Positions 54,434 through 64,000 of a stretch of 64,000 nucleotides of DNA are shown here, one piece after another. Source of the stretch: Actinomadura graeca (lineage in GTDB: Bacteria > Actinomycetota > Actinomycetes > Streptosporangiales > Streptosporangiaceae); the NCBI RefSeq assembly GCF_019175365.1, contig NZ_CP059572.1, positions 1,860,001 through 1,924,000 on the forward strand. The letters are read 5' to 3'. The notes under the pieces were generated by a model, which made no database searches, was not told the origin of the DNA, and worked only from the letters and a program-made list of their open reading frames with translations. A program made the translations under genes and the position numbers. Each line of letters begins with the position of its first letter. The stretch's first letter is position 1.

Positions 54434-55258
54434 ATGAATCGGCGCTCCGCACCGGGCCGCGAGGTGCCGGACGATCTCTGCGTCCCCCAAGGCGCCATGG
54501 GGGCGCCGTGGCTGACGAGGGCGGCCCGCCGGGACTGGGCGGAACTGGCCGCCCCCTCAGGGCCGGCGGCACCGTTCGAGCCGGAGATGACGCACGGGCT
54601 TCCCGGCCCTGCCCGGCGCTGGCTGAACCACGCGATCCGGCCCGGCACACCGCTGTGCGGGTCCGTGCGCCTGCGCATGCACGGCCGGATCCGGCTCGGT
54701 TCCTGGTGGCCGTTCCGGGCCGACCAGATCCTCCGGCCCCCGTCCGGGTTCATCTGGGCCGCGACGGCGCGGATGGCCGGGTTGCCGGTCAGGGGGTTCG
54801 ACCGCTACAGCGGCGGCAACGCCGAGATGCGGTGGCGGCTGCTCGGAGCGGTCCCGGTCATGTCCGCCACGGGCCCGGACGTCTCCCTCAGCGCGGCCGG
54901 GCGGCTGGCGAGCGAGATCGTCCTCGTCCCCGCGGCGGCGTTGTCACCGGCGGTGACCTGGGAGGACGTGGACGACGAGCATGTGATCGCCCGCGTGGGC
55001 GTCGCCGGGGAGGGCCATCCGGTCACGCTGGCGGTGGCGCCGTCCGGGGCGCTGACCTCGGTCACGCTGCCCCGCTGGGGCGACCCGGGCAAGGGCCCGT
55101 TCGGACGGCACGTCTTCGGGGTGGAGGTCCGGCGCGAGGCGACGTTCGGCGGCTACACCGTCCCCGCGGGTGTCCGCGCGGGCTGGTGGTACGGGACGGA
55201 ACGCTGGGCCGACGGCGAGTTCATCCGGTTCACCGTGGACCGCGCGGTCCACTTCTGA
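54434..55258 (+). CDS. Conserved hypothetical protein (DUF6544/DUF6920-like)
   Basis: A 274-residue soluble protein with LPGPARRWLNHAIRPGTPLCGSVRLRMHGRIRLGSWWPFRADQIL, FDRYSGGNAEMRWRLLGAVPVM and AAGRLASEIVLVP, followed by a C-terminal beta-rich segment. It resembles a family of uncharacterised actinobacterial proteins; the DUF number is given from memory and uncertain. No catalytic motif is seen. The ATG at 54434 has AGGAAGG 5 nt upstream. It is convergent with the PepSY gene. Confidence 0.65.
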   Translation: MNRRSAPGREVPDDLCVPQGAMGAPWLTRAARRDWAELAAPSGPAAPFEPEMTHGLPGPARRWLNHAIRPGTPLCGSVRLRMHGRIRLGSWWPFRADQILRPPSGFIWAATARMAGLPVRGFDRYSGGNAEMRWRLLGAVPVMSATGPDVSLSAAGRLASEIVLVPAAALSPAVTWEDVDDEHVIARVGVAGEGHPVTLAVAPSGALTSVTLPRWGDPGKGPFGRHVFGVEVRREATFGGYTVPAGVRAGWWYGTERWADGEFIRFTVDRAVHF

Positions 55259-55323
55259 GAGCGAAAGGCGCGAGGGCCCATAGCGACGGCGGCCCCCCGG
55301 CTGACCGCCCGGTCGTCGGCGAC

Positions 55324-55357
55324 GGCCCGGGTGAGAAGTGCTCGGCTCACCCGGGCC
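55324..55357. terminator. Bidirectional hairpin terminator
   Basis: A 12-bp perfect stem (GGCCCGGGTGAG at 55324-55335 with its complement at 55346-55357) and a 10-nt loop, between two convergent genes. Confidence 0.75.
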
Positions 55358-55372
55358 CTGTCGTCTCCGGCT

Positions 55373-56908
55373 TCAGAGGGTCGCCCGTTCCGGCGGCGCC
55401 GGGTCTATGTGGGGGCTGCCCGCGGTCCTACGGCGGCGCAGGACGGCGGTCAGGGCGTCGGCCGCCAGGAAGGCGAGCAGGGTGATGCCCAGCAGCGGCA
55501 CCGCCCAGCCGACCAGCAGGACGGCCGGGACGCCGAGGACCAGCAGCGCGCGCGGGAGCCGCCGCCAGGTTCCGCGAGCGGGCGGGCGTCCGACCAGTGC
55601 GCGGCGGTCCTCACGGGTGGGACGCCGCTGCCACCACATCCGGTAACCCCAGAAGATGATCCCCAGCAGGCCCAGTGCGGTGGCCGCGAGCAGGAGCTGG
55701 TTCGGCAGGCCGAACAGCCGTCCCATGTGGAACTGGACGCCCAGCGTGGACAGTTTCGCCAGCCACGAATGGTCCGCCCAGGTCACGCGCGCGCCGGTCT
55801 GCACCGTTGAGGCGTCGACGGCGATCTGGTCCAGGCGCACCGGCCACCGGTTGTCGACCTGGGCCACGCTCCACAGACTGCCGGTGTCCTTGGGAGGGCT
55901 GATCTCGATCGGCCCGGTCAGGCCCTCGCCGCGCGCGATCGCCATCACGAGGTCGACGTCGTCCGCGGGGTCGGCCGTGCCGGTGGGGGCGCCGCCGTCG
56001 TGGTGCCCGTGGCCGCCGCCCGGCGCCGGGGTGGTCCCGGCGCGGGCGGTGTCCAGCTCCGGGGCGGTGGCCCGCAGGTGCGACTGGAGGGAGTCGAAGC
56101 GGGCCCCGGCGTGGTCGGACCAGGTCAGGCCGGTCGCGCTGAGGAACAGCAGGACCACGCCCAGCCACACGCCGAGGACGGCGTGCCGGCCCCTCGTGCG
56201 GCGGACGCCCTTGGCCGAGCCGTCCGGCCAGAGGGCCCGGCGGGCCGGTCCGCGCCCCCGGTAGTGGCGGCGGCGGCCCAGCCACATGAGCAGCCCGCCG
56301 CCGACGATGACCCACAACCAGCTGGCGGCCGTCTCCGAGTACAGCCGTCCGGCCGTGCCGAGGTGCAGGCTGCGGTGCATCTCGTCCAGCCAGGTGGTCA
56401 GGGGTGTCGATCCGAACCAGGTGGTCAGCTCGCCGCGCACCTTGCCGGTGTAGGGATCGACGTAGACGGTGCGCTGCTTCTCTCCCAGATCGGGCACCGA
56501 AAGGACCACGCGCGTCGTGCTGCTCGCGTCCGCGGGCGGGACGACCGTCGCGACCGCGCCTTCCGGATGCGCGGCCCTGGCGGCGCGTACCTGGTCGGCG
56601 AGTGCCAGGGATCTGCCGCCCACCCGGGCGACTTGCAACTCGTCCCGGTACACGAGGGCGTCGAGCTGAGGGGTGAACGCGTAGGCCAGGCCGGTCAGGG
56701 CGGCCAGGGCCAGGAAGGGGGCCACGAACACGCCGGCGTAGAAGTGCAGCCGCCGCACCAGCGGCCACACCTCCCGTCCGGCGGCCCGCGGTCCGTCCGC
56801 GACGACGGCGGCCGTCGCGGTCGCCGAGGGCGGGCCGGTGTGCTGGGTGTCGTCCGCCGGAGGACCGGATTCGGACGTCGGAGGATCGGACTCGGAAGTC
56901 GTGGACAT
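55373..56908 (-). CDS. PepSY-associated transmembrane protein
   Basis: A 511-residue membrane protein with an acidic, disordered N-terminus (about 1-45). Its first helix has the typical VRRLHFYAGVFVAPFLALAALTGLAYAF. PepSY-type loops follow (TVYVDPYTGKVRGELTTW, MHRSLHLG), with three further helices. A His-rich stretch (GGGHGHHDGG) lies in the large loop. Relatives occur in metal or haem uptake and reduction systems. The ATG at 56908 has TTGGAG 6 nt upstream. It is 203 bp from a His-rich membrane protein gene. Confidence 0.85.
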   Translation of the reverse strand: MSTTSESDPPTSESGPPADDTQHTGPPSATATAAVVADGPRAAGREVWPLVRRLHFYAGVFVAPFLALAALTGLAYAFTPQLDALVYRDELQVARVGGRSLALADQVRAARAAHPEGAVATVVPPADASSTTRVVLSVPDLGEKQRTVYVDPYTGKVRGELTTWFGSTPLTTWLDEMHRSLHLGTAGRLYSETAASWLWVIVGGGLLMWLGRRRHYRGRGPARRALWPDGSAKGVRRTRGRHAVLGVWLGVVLLFLSATGLTWSDHAGARFDSLQSHLRATAPELDTARAGTTPAPGGGHGHHDGGAPTGTADPADDVDLVMAIARGEGLTGPIEISPPKDTGSLWSVAQVDNRWPVRLDQIAVDASTVQTGARVTWADHSWLAKLSTLGVQFHMGRLFGLPNQLLLAATALGLLGIIFWGYRMWWQRRPTREDRRALVGRPPARGTWRRLPRALLVLGVPAVLLVGWAVPLLGITLLAFLAADALTAVLRRRRTAGSPHIDPAPPERATL

Positions 56909-57111
56909 GCAGGCTCCAAGGCGTGACGCCAGGCTGGTACGGCGCATGCCACGCGGCGGGGTCGCCGCACCGGCCGGGGGATTCGAGGCGCTCGCACCGC
57001 GTTCGGGTGAGAGCGAGGTGGCCTCAACTCAGCACCGGACGCGCGTCCTGCGATGAAGGGGGCGGCTCCGGCACTGGAAGCTCCGCTCGGATCGGCGACG
57101 CTCAGAGGGCG

Positions 57112-57702
57112 TCAGCCGAGAGCGGCGGCACTCCCCGGGGGCCCGCGCCTGGCCAAGGCGTATCGCAGGAGGACGGTACGGAATGGCCTTCCAGCCCTGC
57201 GCCTCGGGCACGTGGGCCGGGCCGGGCCGTGCACGGGGACCGTCCAGATCCGGGCGAACGGCCGCAGCGCCCAGCGGGCCAGCCGGCGCATCTGGCCGCA
57301 GAGCCTTGCCTCACCGCACTCCAGCCACCACGAGGTGACCAGCACGGCCACGGCGTGCATGAGCAGCATGCCCGTCCCGGACGAGCCGCCATGCGCGCCG
57401 GCCATCGCCATCGTCGCCTCACCGGCCGGCCCGGTGTGCGGCATCGTGTGGCCCGCGGACGCCTGCGACAGCACGACGTGGAGGACCACCTGGCAGACCG
57501 CGACCGCGGGAAGGATCGTGGCGATCGTGCGTTCCCTGCGGGTCAGCGCCAGCGCCGGCGCGAGCACCGCCAGGAAACCGGCGATCAGCGCGAGCCGGTG
57601 GACGTGACCGCCCCCGGCGAGGTGACCACCGGCCGCGAGAACGGCACAGGTGGCGGCGAAGCTCGCCGCACGCACCCACCGCACCGCCGACCACAGCCCC
57701 AT
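57112..57702 (-). CDS. His/Met-rich integral membrane protein
   Basis: A 196-residue protein with about five hydrophobic helices and metal-ligand-like residues: GGHLAGGGHVHR, SAGHTMPHTG, TMAMAGAHGG and MLLMHA. The C-terminus is basic. Similar small membrane proteins occur beside PepSY or copper-handling genes in actinomycetes, so a metal role is plausible but unproven. The ATG at 57702 has a distant GAAAGG. A 205-bp gap to LtrA upstream (57703-57907) shows nothing clear. Confidence 0.65.
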   Translation of the reverse strand: MGLWSAVRWVRAASFAATCAVLAAGGHLAGGGHVHRLALIAGFLAVLAPALALTRRERTIATILPAVAVCQVVLHVVLSQASAGHTMPHTGPAGEATMAMAGAHGGSSGTGMLLMHAVAVLVTSWWLECGEARLCGQMRRLARWALRPFARIWTVPVHGPARPTCPRRRAGRPFRTVLLRYALARRGPPGSAAALG

Positions 57703-57907
57703 GAGGGTCAGAGCCTTTCACAGCCGTTCGCCACGGACCGCACCATCCGCGCCGCCGCACGCCCGCGCCTGCGGACGTCACTCAGGTGGTACGCACCCGG
57801 GCCCGGAACCGTTCGAATCGATGCTCAGGCCGGACCGTCACCGCCGTCGTGCTGCTCCTCACCGTCCGCGGCGGCGATTCCCACGACGATCGCGGTCACC
57901 GGGCCGG

Positions 57908-59200
57908 TCACGGCGTCGGGGGGTGCTCGGCCGCCGCGACGATGTCGTCCAGCATCCGCCGCTGGTGGCGGTGGCCGACCGTCTCGTAGCCGACCACCGT
58001 GACGTACGGGGCGAGCATCACCACGAGGAGGCACACCGCGGGCGTGACACCGGCCGCCGCCAGCAGGACCGCCGCCGCCAGCACCGCGAGGGTGGCCGAG
58101 ATCAGCAGGAGGTGGAACCGGTCCGTCACGGACAGCAGCAGCGTGTGCAGCAGGTAGACCATCAGCAGGTAGAGGCCGACCGGGAGGGCGAGGGACAGCA
58201 CCACCGCGACCTCGCCGATCCGCGCGTGGTGCTCCAGCCGCAGGCCGGCCACGTGCAGGCCGGCGCCCGCGCCGGCGATCCCGATGAAGAGCGGGATGTG
58301 CCCGTAGCCGAAGAGGTATCCGCGGCCCCGGCGATGGACCAGGACGTCGCCGAACGGGGTGGAGAAGTACACCCACCACATGCCGAACGTCAGGCCGACG
58401 CCCGCGACGACGATGGCGGCGGCGTTCCACGTCCAGTCCGTCCCGGCCTCGCCGCCGAGGAGGTCGCCGGAGGAGGCGACGGTGCCGACGACGCCCTCGC
58501 CCAGGGTGATGATCGCGAAGAGGCCGTACCGTTCCGCGACGTGGTGCGGGTGCCAGGGCGTGCCGCCCGCGCCGCCCTGGGTCAGCACCGGCAGCAGCAG
58601 CTCCAGCGCCCCGAACACCGCGAACCCGGCGAACACGGCCGGCAGCGGCAGGTGCGCGAAGCCCACCACGATCCAGCCGACCTGCGCGATCACCGTCCAG
58701 CGGATGTTCGCCATCCCGACGTCGTGGAACGAGGGCGACTGCCGGGCCGCGCGCCACCACTGCGACACCATCGCGACCCGCATCACGACATAGCCGATCA
58801 CCATCCCCCGCAGTTCGAGGTGCCCGCCCTCCTCGACCGAGTGGAACATCGCGGGCAGCCCGAGCGAGAACACCACGACGCCCGTCATCTGGACCATCGT
58901 CAGCGCCCGGTAGAGCCAGTCGTCGGTGCCGAACGCGGAGGCGAACCAGCTGAAGCTGATCCACGCCACGCTGATCGCGAACATCGCGAGCACGAACGCG
59001 GTGAGCGCCTGCGCCACGTGCCCGCCGGCGAGCATCTCGGCGAAGCGGGACGCCGCGGTGCCCACGGCGACCACGAAGGTCAGGTCGAACAGCAGCTCCA
59101 GCGGCGTGGCGACACGGCCCCGCTCCTCCGGGTCCCGGCCGGTCATCGGCACCAGGCGGTGCGCCGCGCCGCGCCTGCCGGCGCCCTCTGAGTCGCTCAT
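57908..59200 (-). CDS. Low temperature requirement protein A (LtrA) family
   Basis: A 430-residue membrane protein with about ten helices. It has the LtrA-typical start TPLELLFDLTFVVAVGTAASRFAEML, the central HHVAERYGLFAIITLGEGVVG and the C-terminal FGYGHIPLFIGIAGAGAG. The biochemical role of the family is unknown. The ATG at 59200 has no strong ribosome binding site. A 10-bp palindrome CCGCATGCGG (59214-59223) lies just upstream. Confidence 0.9.
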   Translation of the reverse strand: MSDSEGAGRRGAAHRLVPMTGRDPEERGRVATPLELLFDLTFVVAVGTAASRFAEMLAGGHVAQALTAFVLAMFAISVAWISFSWFASAFGTDDWLYRALTMVQMTGVVVFSLGLPAMFHSVEEGGHLELRGMVIGYVVMRVAMVSQWWRAARQSPSFHDVGMANIRWTVIAQVGWIVVGFAHLPLPAVFAGFAVFGALELLLPVLTQGGAGGTPWHPHHVAERYGLFAIITLGEGVVGTVASSGDLLGGEAGTDWTWNAAAIVVAGVGLTFGMWWVYFSTPFGDVLVHRRGRGYLFGYGHIPLFIGIAGAGAGLHVAGLRLEHHARIGEVAVVLSLALPVGLYLLMVYLLHTLLLSVTDRFHLLLISATLAVLAAAVLLAAAGVTPAVCLLVVMLAPYVTVVGYETVGHRHQRRMLDDIVAAAEHPPTP

Positions 59201-59260
59201 CCCGGAAATGATGCCGCATGCGGACGCGGGCCCGGCCGTTCACCTGGGCGGATCCGCGCG

Positions 59261-60592
59261 TCAGCGTCCCGCGGGCGGCGGGGCGGCCCGGCCGGTGTAC
59301 GGGGCCAGCGGCAGCGGGCGCCCGGTGAGGAACGCGACCACGGCGGAGCGGTAGAGGACGGGCTGCTCGGCGTCGATCACGTGCCCGGCGTCCGGGACCT
59401 GGACCAGCACGGCGCCGGGGATCGTGTCCCGGTACTCGCGGGCGATCTCCCACCGCTTGTACTCGCACTGCCCGCGCAGGATCAGCGCCGGGACCGCGGC
59501 GCGGCGCAGGACGGGCCGCGGGTCGGGGACCCTGAGGGCGTCGTCCGAGGTCATCTGGTTGGAGTAGAAGCCCGAGCGCGACACGGCCTCGTGGAGCGGC
59601 CGGCCCGGACGGCAGGTCGCCGCGGACCCCACCGACGACAGCAGCTCGTCGAAGAGCGGATCGACCTCCTCGTCGGGCAGCAGCGCGTGCGCGGCGCGCG
59701 GGTTCACGGCCATGAGCAGCGACCACGCGACCAGCTGGGGACGGTTCTCCAGGTCGTCCATGCGCGCGCGCTGGGCCGGGGTGAGCCGGTCCCAGATCTC
59801 CCCCTCGCCGGACTTCTCCCATTCGGGCGCCCACAGGGCACCGGGTGAGGTGAACACCGTCCGGGCGACGCGGTCCGGGTGCGCGGCGAGGTAGGCGGCG
59901 GCGAGCGTGGCGCCCCACGAGCCGCCCGCGAGGACGAGCCGTCCCGCGCCGATGCGCCCCCGGATCGCCTCCAGGTCGGCGACCTGCCGGGCGACGGTGT
60001 AGCCCGCGGGGTCGTCCAGCCGCTGGGAGCGCCCGGACCCGAGCTGGTCGTAGGTGTAGACGTCGAAGCCCGCCGCGGCCAGCGCGCGGTCGAGGTCGTC
60101 CGGGCCGGCGCCGGGGGTGCCGGGGCCGCCGTGCAACCGGACGACCGGGTCAGGACGGCGCCGCCCCTGCGCCGGGGTGAGGGTGTAGGCGATGCGCGAG
60201 CCGGTGGAGAGCCGCCAGTAGCGGGTGTCCTGGGCGGGCAGCGGGGCCGCGGTGACGCCGAGGGGCCTGAACACCAGCAGGCCGCCCGCGATCGCGGTGA
60301 TCCCGGCCATGCACGCGGCGGCCAGTGCCGCGAGGAGCCCGCGGCGGCGCGCGCGGGCGAGCCGTCCGCCCAGGTGCGCGGCGGCGCCGGAGACGAGCGC
60401 GGCCGCGGCCAGGGCGGTCGCCGCGCACGTGGCGAGCGACGCGGTGGCCGCGGCGGTGAGGAGGAATGCGGTGGCCGCGGCGGGCGGCGCGAGCAGCGCA
60501 CCGGTGAGGACCAGCGCCCCGCCACCGAGTCCGCGGGGCAGCGGGGTCCGCCGCGGAGGGGGCGGCTTCGGGGAATTCAGGGTCGATGTCAT
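59261..60592 (-). CDS. Membrane-anchored alpha/beta hydrolase (proline iminopeptidase-like)
   Basis: A 443-residue protein. The first ~110 residues hold three to four hydrophobic helices, and the rest is an alpha/beta hydrolase facing outward or the membrane. It has the oxyanion-type HGGPG (154-158), the nucleophile elbow GGSWGA with S225, and the catalytic His in VPDAGHVID. These match the proline iminopeptidase/S33 family, but the membrane domain is an added feature. It is divergent from two-component system 3 and is a likely target of it. Confidence 0.8.
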   Translation of the reverse strand: MTSTLNSPKPPPPRRTPLPRGLGGGALVLTGALLAPPAAATAFLLTAAATASLATCAATALAAAALVSGAAAHLGGRLARARRRGLLAALAAACMAGITAIAGGLLVFRPLGVTAAPLPAQDTRYWRLSTGSRIAYTLTPAQGRRRPDPVVRLHGGPGTPGAGPDDLDRALAAAGFDVYTYDQLGSGRSQRLDDPAGYTVARQVADLEAIRGRIGAGRLVLAGGSWGATLAAAYLAAHPDRVARTVFTSPGALWAPEWEKSGEGEIWDRLTPAQRARMDDLENRPQLVAWSLLMAVNPRAAHALLPDEEVDPLFDELLSSVGSAATCRPGRPLHEAVSRSGFYSNQMTSDDALRVPDPRPVLRRAAVPALILRGQCEYKRWEIAREYRDTIPGAVLVQVPDAGHVIDAEQPVLYRSAVVAFLTGRPLPLAPYTGRAAPPPAGR

Positions 60593-60725
60593 GCGGCGAC
60601 GCTAGGAACGGCGGAGCGGCGCGGTCGTCGCCCGGGCGGGACGCGGCCCGTCCCCCCACGGGAGGACGGTCCGTCCACCGGCGGGACGATTCCGCAGGTC
60701 GCGGGCGTTCCGTACGCTGACGGCC

Positions 60726-61853
60726 ATGGATGCTCGCTGGTGGCGCCCGGACCGGCCCGCCGACCGCCGGTGGCACTGGGTGGCGCTGGACGTGTTCGTC
60801 GCCTACGTCTCGGCGACCATCGCCATCGGGGACTCCGACGCCACCGCGTCGGCGTTCCACGGGCCGCCCGCCGTCCGGGCCGCCGCCGTGGTGTGGTTCG
60901 CGGCCATCTCCGGGCGCCGGTTCGCGCCCGCGACCGCGCTGTGGGCGTCGGCGGCGGCCACCGCCGCGACGGCCCTCACCGGGCACCCGCTCACGAACCT
61001 GTCGGCGGCGTCCGCGCTGGCCCTGACGATGGTCGCGCAGACCCGGCCCCGCCCGCGTGCCGCGGCGGCCGCCGCCCTGCCCGTCGCGGCGGCGCTCACG
61101 GCGCTCGCGGCGGAGGGCGGCGGGGCCCTGGTGCTCGGCGCGGTCCTGCACGGCGGCGCGCTGCTGGCGGGCGACGCGGCCCGGTCGCGCCGGGAGGCGG
61201 CCGCCGCGCTGCGGGCGCACGAGGCCGGGCGCGCCGCGGCGCTGCGGCGGCGCGCGCTCGCCGACGAGCGCGCCCGGATGGCCCGGGAACTGCACGACGC
61301 CGTCGGGCACGCGGTCACGGTGATGGTCACCCACGCCGGTGCGGCCCGCCTGTCGCTCGGCGGCGGGCACGAGGACGTGCGCCGCTCGCTGGGGAGCATC
61401 GAGCAGGTCGGGCGCGCCGCCCTCGGCGACCTCGACCGGGTCCTCGGCCTGCTCGGCGACACCGGGCCGCCGGACCTGGTGGCGGCGCTGCGCGGGCTGG
61501 TCTCCGGGCTCCCGCCGGGCCTGCGCGCCGACCTCGTCGTCGACGGCGACCTGCCCCCGGTCGGGGAGCCCGCGGCCCAGACACTGCACCGCATCGTCCA
61601 GGAGTCGCTCACCAACGTCGTCCGGCACGCCTCCGCCGCAACGGTGCGGGTGCAGGTGTCCCGCGACGGGGAGGACGTGCGGGTCACCGTCACCGACGAC
61701 GGCACCGCCGTGCCCGGCCCGCCCGGACGCGGGCTCGCCGGGATGCGCGAGCGCGCCGGGCGGCTCGGCGGGACCTGCCGGGCGGGCCCCGGCCCGGACG
61801 GCGGCTGGCGGGTCGAGGCACGCGTCCCCCCGGCCACGCGGGCCGTCACGTGA
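60726..61853 (+). CDS. Sensor histidine kinase (system 3)
   Basis: A 375-residue kinase. Four to five hydrophobic helices occupy residues 15-150, then comes the phosphoacceptor box RARMARELHDAVGHAVTVMV (DesK/NarX type). The HATPase part has HRIVQESLTNVVRHA and VTDDGTAVPG. The ATG lies 7 nt after a TACGCT -10 (60713-60718) and has no Shine-Dalgarno, suggesting a leaderless mRNA. The stop overlaps the regulator start (GTGA). Confidence 0.9.
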   Translation: MDARWWRPDRPADRRWHWVALDVFVAYVSATIAIGDSDATASAFHGPPAVRAAAVVWFAAISGRRFAPATALWASAAATAATALTGHPLTNLSAASALALTMVAQTRPRPRAAAAAALPVAAALTALAAEGGGALVLGAVLHGGALLAGDAARSRREAAAALRAHEAGRAAALRRRALADERARMARELHDAVGHAVTVMVTHAGAARLSLGGGHEDVRRSLGSIEQVGRAALGDLDRVLGLLGDTGPPDLVAALRGLVSGLPPGLRADLVVDGDLPPVGEPAAQTLHRIVQESLTNVVRHASAATVRVQVSRDGEDVRVTVTDDGTAVPGPPGRGLAGMRERAGRLGGTCRAGPGPDGGWRVEARVPPATRAVT

Positions 61854-62508
61854 TCCGGGTCCTGCTGGCCGACGACGAGGAGCTGATGCGCGGCGGCCTG
61901 CGCATGATGCTCCAGACGCAGCCCGACATCACCGTGGTCGGGGAGGCGTCCGACGGCGCGCAGGCCGTCCGGTCCACCGCCGCGCTCGCGCCGGACGTGG
62001 TCGTGATGGACGTCCGGATGCCCGTCCTGGACGGCGTCGCCGCCACCGCCGGGATCACCGCCCGGCATCCGGCGTCCCGCGTCCTGGTGCTGACGACGTT
62101 CGAGCTGGACGAGTACGTCTTCGCCGCCGTCCGGGCCGGGGCGGCCGGGTTCCTGCTCAAGCGCACCCCGCCGGAGACGCTGATCGAGGGCGTCCGGACG
62201 ATCGCCTCGGGCGAGGGGCTGCTCGGCCCGTCGGTGACCCGGCGGCTGCTCGCCGAGTTCGCCCGCGCCTCGCCCGCCCCGCCGGACGCGGCGGCGCGGC
62301 GGCGCCTGGACCGCCTCACCGGCCGCGAGCACGAGGTGCTGCTGCTGATGGCGCGCGGCCTGTCCAACGCCGAGATCTCCGTCCGCCTGCACGTCGGGGA
62401 GGCGACCACCAAGACGCACGTGGGCCGGATCCTGGCCAAGCTCGGGCTGCGCGACCGGATCCACGCCGTCGTCTTCGCCTTCGACAACGGCCTCGTCCGC
62501 CCCCGCGG

Positions 62509-62512
<4 letters not shown>
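61850..62512 (+). CDS. NarL/LuxR-family response regulator (system 3)
   Basis: A 220-residue regulator. The receiver domain has acidic residues DD at 8-9, phosphoacceptor D54 in VVVMDVRMP and the conserved K in FLLKRTP. The LuxR-type DNA-binding domain is [40 protein letters not shown]. The GTG start overlaps the kinase stop by 4 bp. Its TAG stop interlocks with the TAG of the convergent gene within the sequence CTAG. Confidence 0.93.
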
Positions 62513-63160
<648 letters not shown>

Positions 63161-63177
<17 letters not shown>

Positions 63178-63949
63178 GGGCGTCCTCCTCCGGACGGGTG
63201 CGGACGGTCCGCTTCTCGATGGACTTCCGGGCCGCCTGCTCGGGGGTGAGCGGAACGACGCGGTCGACGAACACCCCGGGGAGGTGGACCTCGTCCGGCC
63301 CGATCTCCCCGGGTTCGACGAGCCGCTCGGCCTCCAGGACGGTCAGGCGCCCGGCCATCGCCGCGGCGGGGTTGAAGTTGCGGGCGGCGGCGTGGAACAC
63401 GGCGTTGCCGTGCCGGTCGGCGCGGGCCGCCCGGACCAGCGCGACGTCGGTGACGATGCCCTCTTCGAGGACCATCTCCCGCCCGCCGAAGACCCGCGTC
63501 TCCTTCGGGCGCGAGGTGGCCGCGGGGGTGCCGTCCGGGTGGTAGCGGAGCGGGAGCCCGCCCTCGGCGACGAGCGTGCCGACGCCGGCGGGGGTGTAGA
63601 AGGCGCCGATCCCGGCGCCGCCCGCGCGCAGCCGCTCGGCGAGGGTGCCCTGCGGGGTCAGCTCGACCTCCAGCTCACCGGCGAGGAACTGCCGGCCGAA
63701 CTCGCGGTTCTCGCCGATGTAGGAGGCGATGACCCGGACGATCCGGCGGCGCTCCAGCAGCAGGCCGAGACCGACGCCGTCGACGCCGCAGTTGTTCGAC
63801 ACGATCGTCAGCCGGTCCGCGCCCTGGTCGAGGAGCGCCTCGATGAGGAACCGCGGGATGCCCGCGAGCCCGAAGCCGCCGACCGCGATGCTCGCGCCGG
63901 GCGCGATGTCGGCGACCGCCTCGGCCGCGGTCGCGATCACCTTGTCCAT
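63161..63949 (-). CDS. 3-oxoacid CoA-transferase subunit A
   Basis: A 262-residue alpha subunit with the CoA-binding signature [24 protein letters not shown] and [19 protein letters not shown], and the C-terminal AVVP. No aromatic-degradation gene is visible in the window, so the physiological 3-oxoacid is open. The ATG at 63949 lacks a ribosome binding site and lies 7 nt after a -10 candidate. Confidence 0.92.
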
Positions 63950-63956
63950 ACGGCCG

Positions 63957-63986
63957 ACCCTAGACCGCGCGATTCATATGTTCCAA
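63957..63986 (-). promoter_or_regulatory. Putative promoter of the CoA-transferase operon
   Basis: On the minus strand TTGGAA (63981-63986) and TAGGGT (63957-63962) are 18 bp apart. The ATG at 63949 follows 7 nt after the -10, implying a leaderless transcript. The AT-rich sequence upstream (63970-63995) could hold a regulator site for a gene beyond the window. Confidence 0.45.
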
Positions 63987-64000
63987 TATCAATAGGTCGG

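Overview
The window is GC-rich (roughly 70-73%), with strong G/C bias at third codon positions and many GTG starts. Several gene blocks are typical of filamentous actinomycetes: ndk-mreBCD-mrdA-rodA followed by two radical-SAM-associated genes and an RNase E-type gene; valS/folC/DUF4233; tig-clpP1-clpP2-clpX; an HxlR/YceI pair; LtrA; and several NarL/DesR-type two-component systems. An Actinomadura-like member of the Thermomonosporaceae is a reasonable inference. It is not proven, because no rRNA or taxon-specific marker lies in the window.

Layout. (1) 1-10048 (minus): start of an RNase E/G gene, the TIGR03936 and TIGR03960 radical-SAM-linked genes, the Rod elongation machinery (rodA, mrdA, mreD, mreC, mreB) and ndk. 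(2) 10157-19328: an MFS exporter, DUF4233, folC, a divergent FolC-like paralogue, and valS flanked by two related secreted or membrane-anchored proteins. (3) 19451-21065: two-component system 1, with a 25-bp tandem repeat across the kinase stop codon. (4) 21180-25797: clpX, clpP2, clpP1 and tig. (5) 26098-31917: a DMT-type membrane protein on a leaderless promoter, tex with a long RGG/GGQ tail, and two-component system 2. (6) 32011-36903: cupin/MarR, a secreted GH18 chitinase with a clear promoter and operator, YceI/HxlR, and a GNAT enzyme. (7) 37280-40745: an alanyl-tRNA synthetase outside its usual gene context, an unknown partner gene, tRNA-Pro(TGG) and tRNA-Gly(TCC).

(8) 40797-46948 is the accessory part. 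Five tiny, translationally coupled minus-strand genes (two with zinc-ribbon-like cysteines) face an XRE/TPR regulator, a 2H phosphoesterase and a frameshifted flavoprotein, across a perfect 19-bp palindrome. After these come an AT-richer membrane protein gene and an orphan gene. This is the best candidate for an undescribed system. (9) 47249-51113: a large secreted LTD/EEP nuclease and a tandem pair of secreted DUF4360 proteins. (10) 51526-55258: ppk2 with a SulP transporter, and an unknown enzyme-like protein. (11) 55373-63949: a PepSY protein and a His-rich membrane protein, LtrA, a membrane-anchored alpha/beta hydrolase divergent from two-component system 3, and a two-subunit 3-oxoacid CoA-transferase.

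Functional threads are cell elongation and peptidoglycan synthesis, proteostasis, tRNA charging and folate metabolism, secreted polymer degradation (chitin, nucleic acid), and three compact NarL-type signalling pairs. All functional calls come from motif recognition and gene context; no database search was run.
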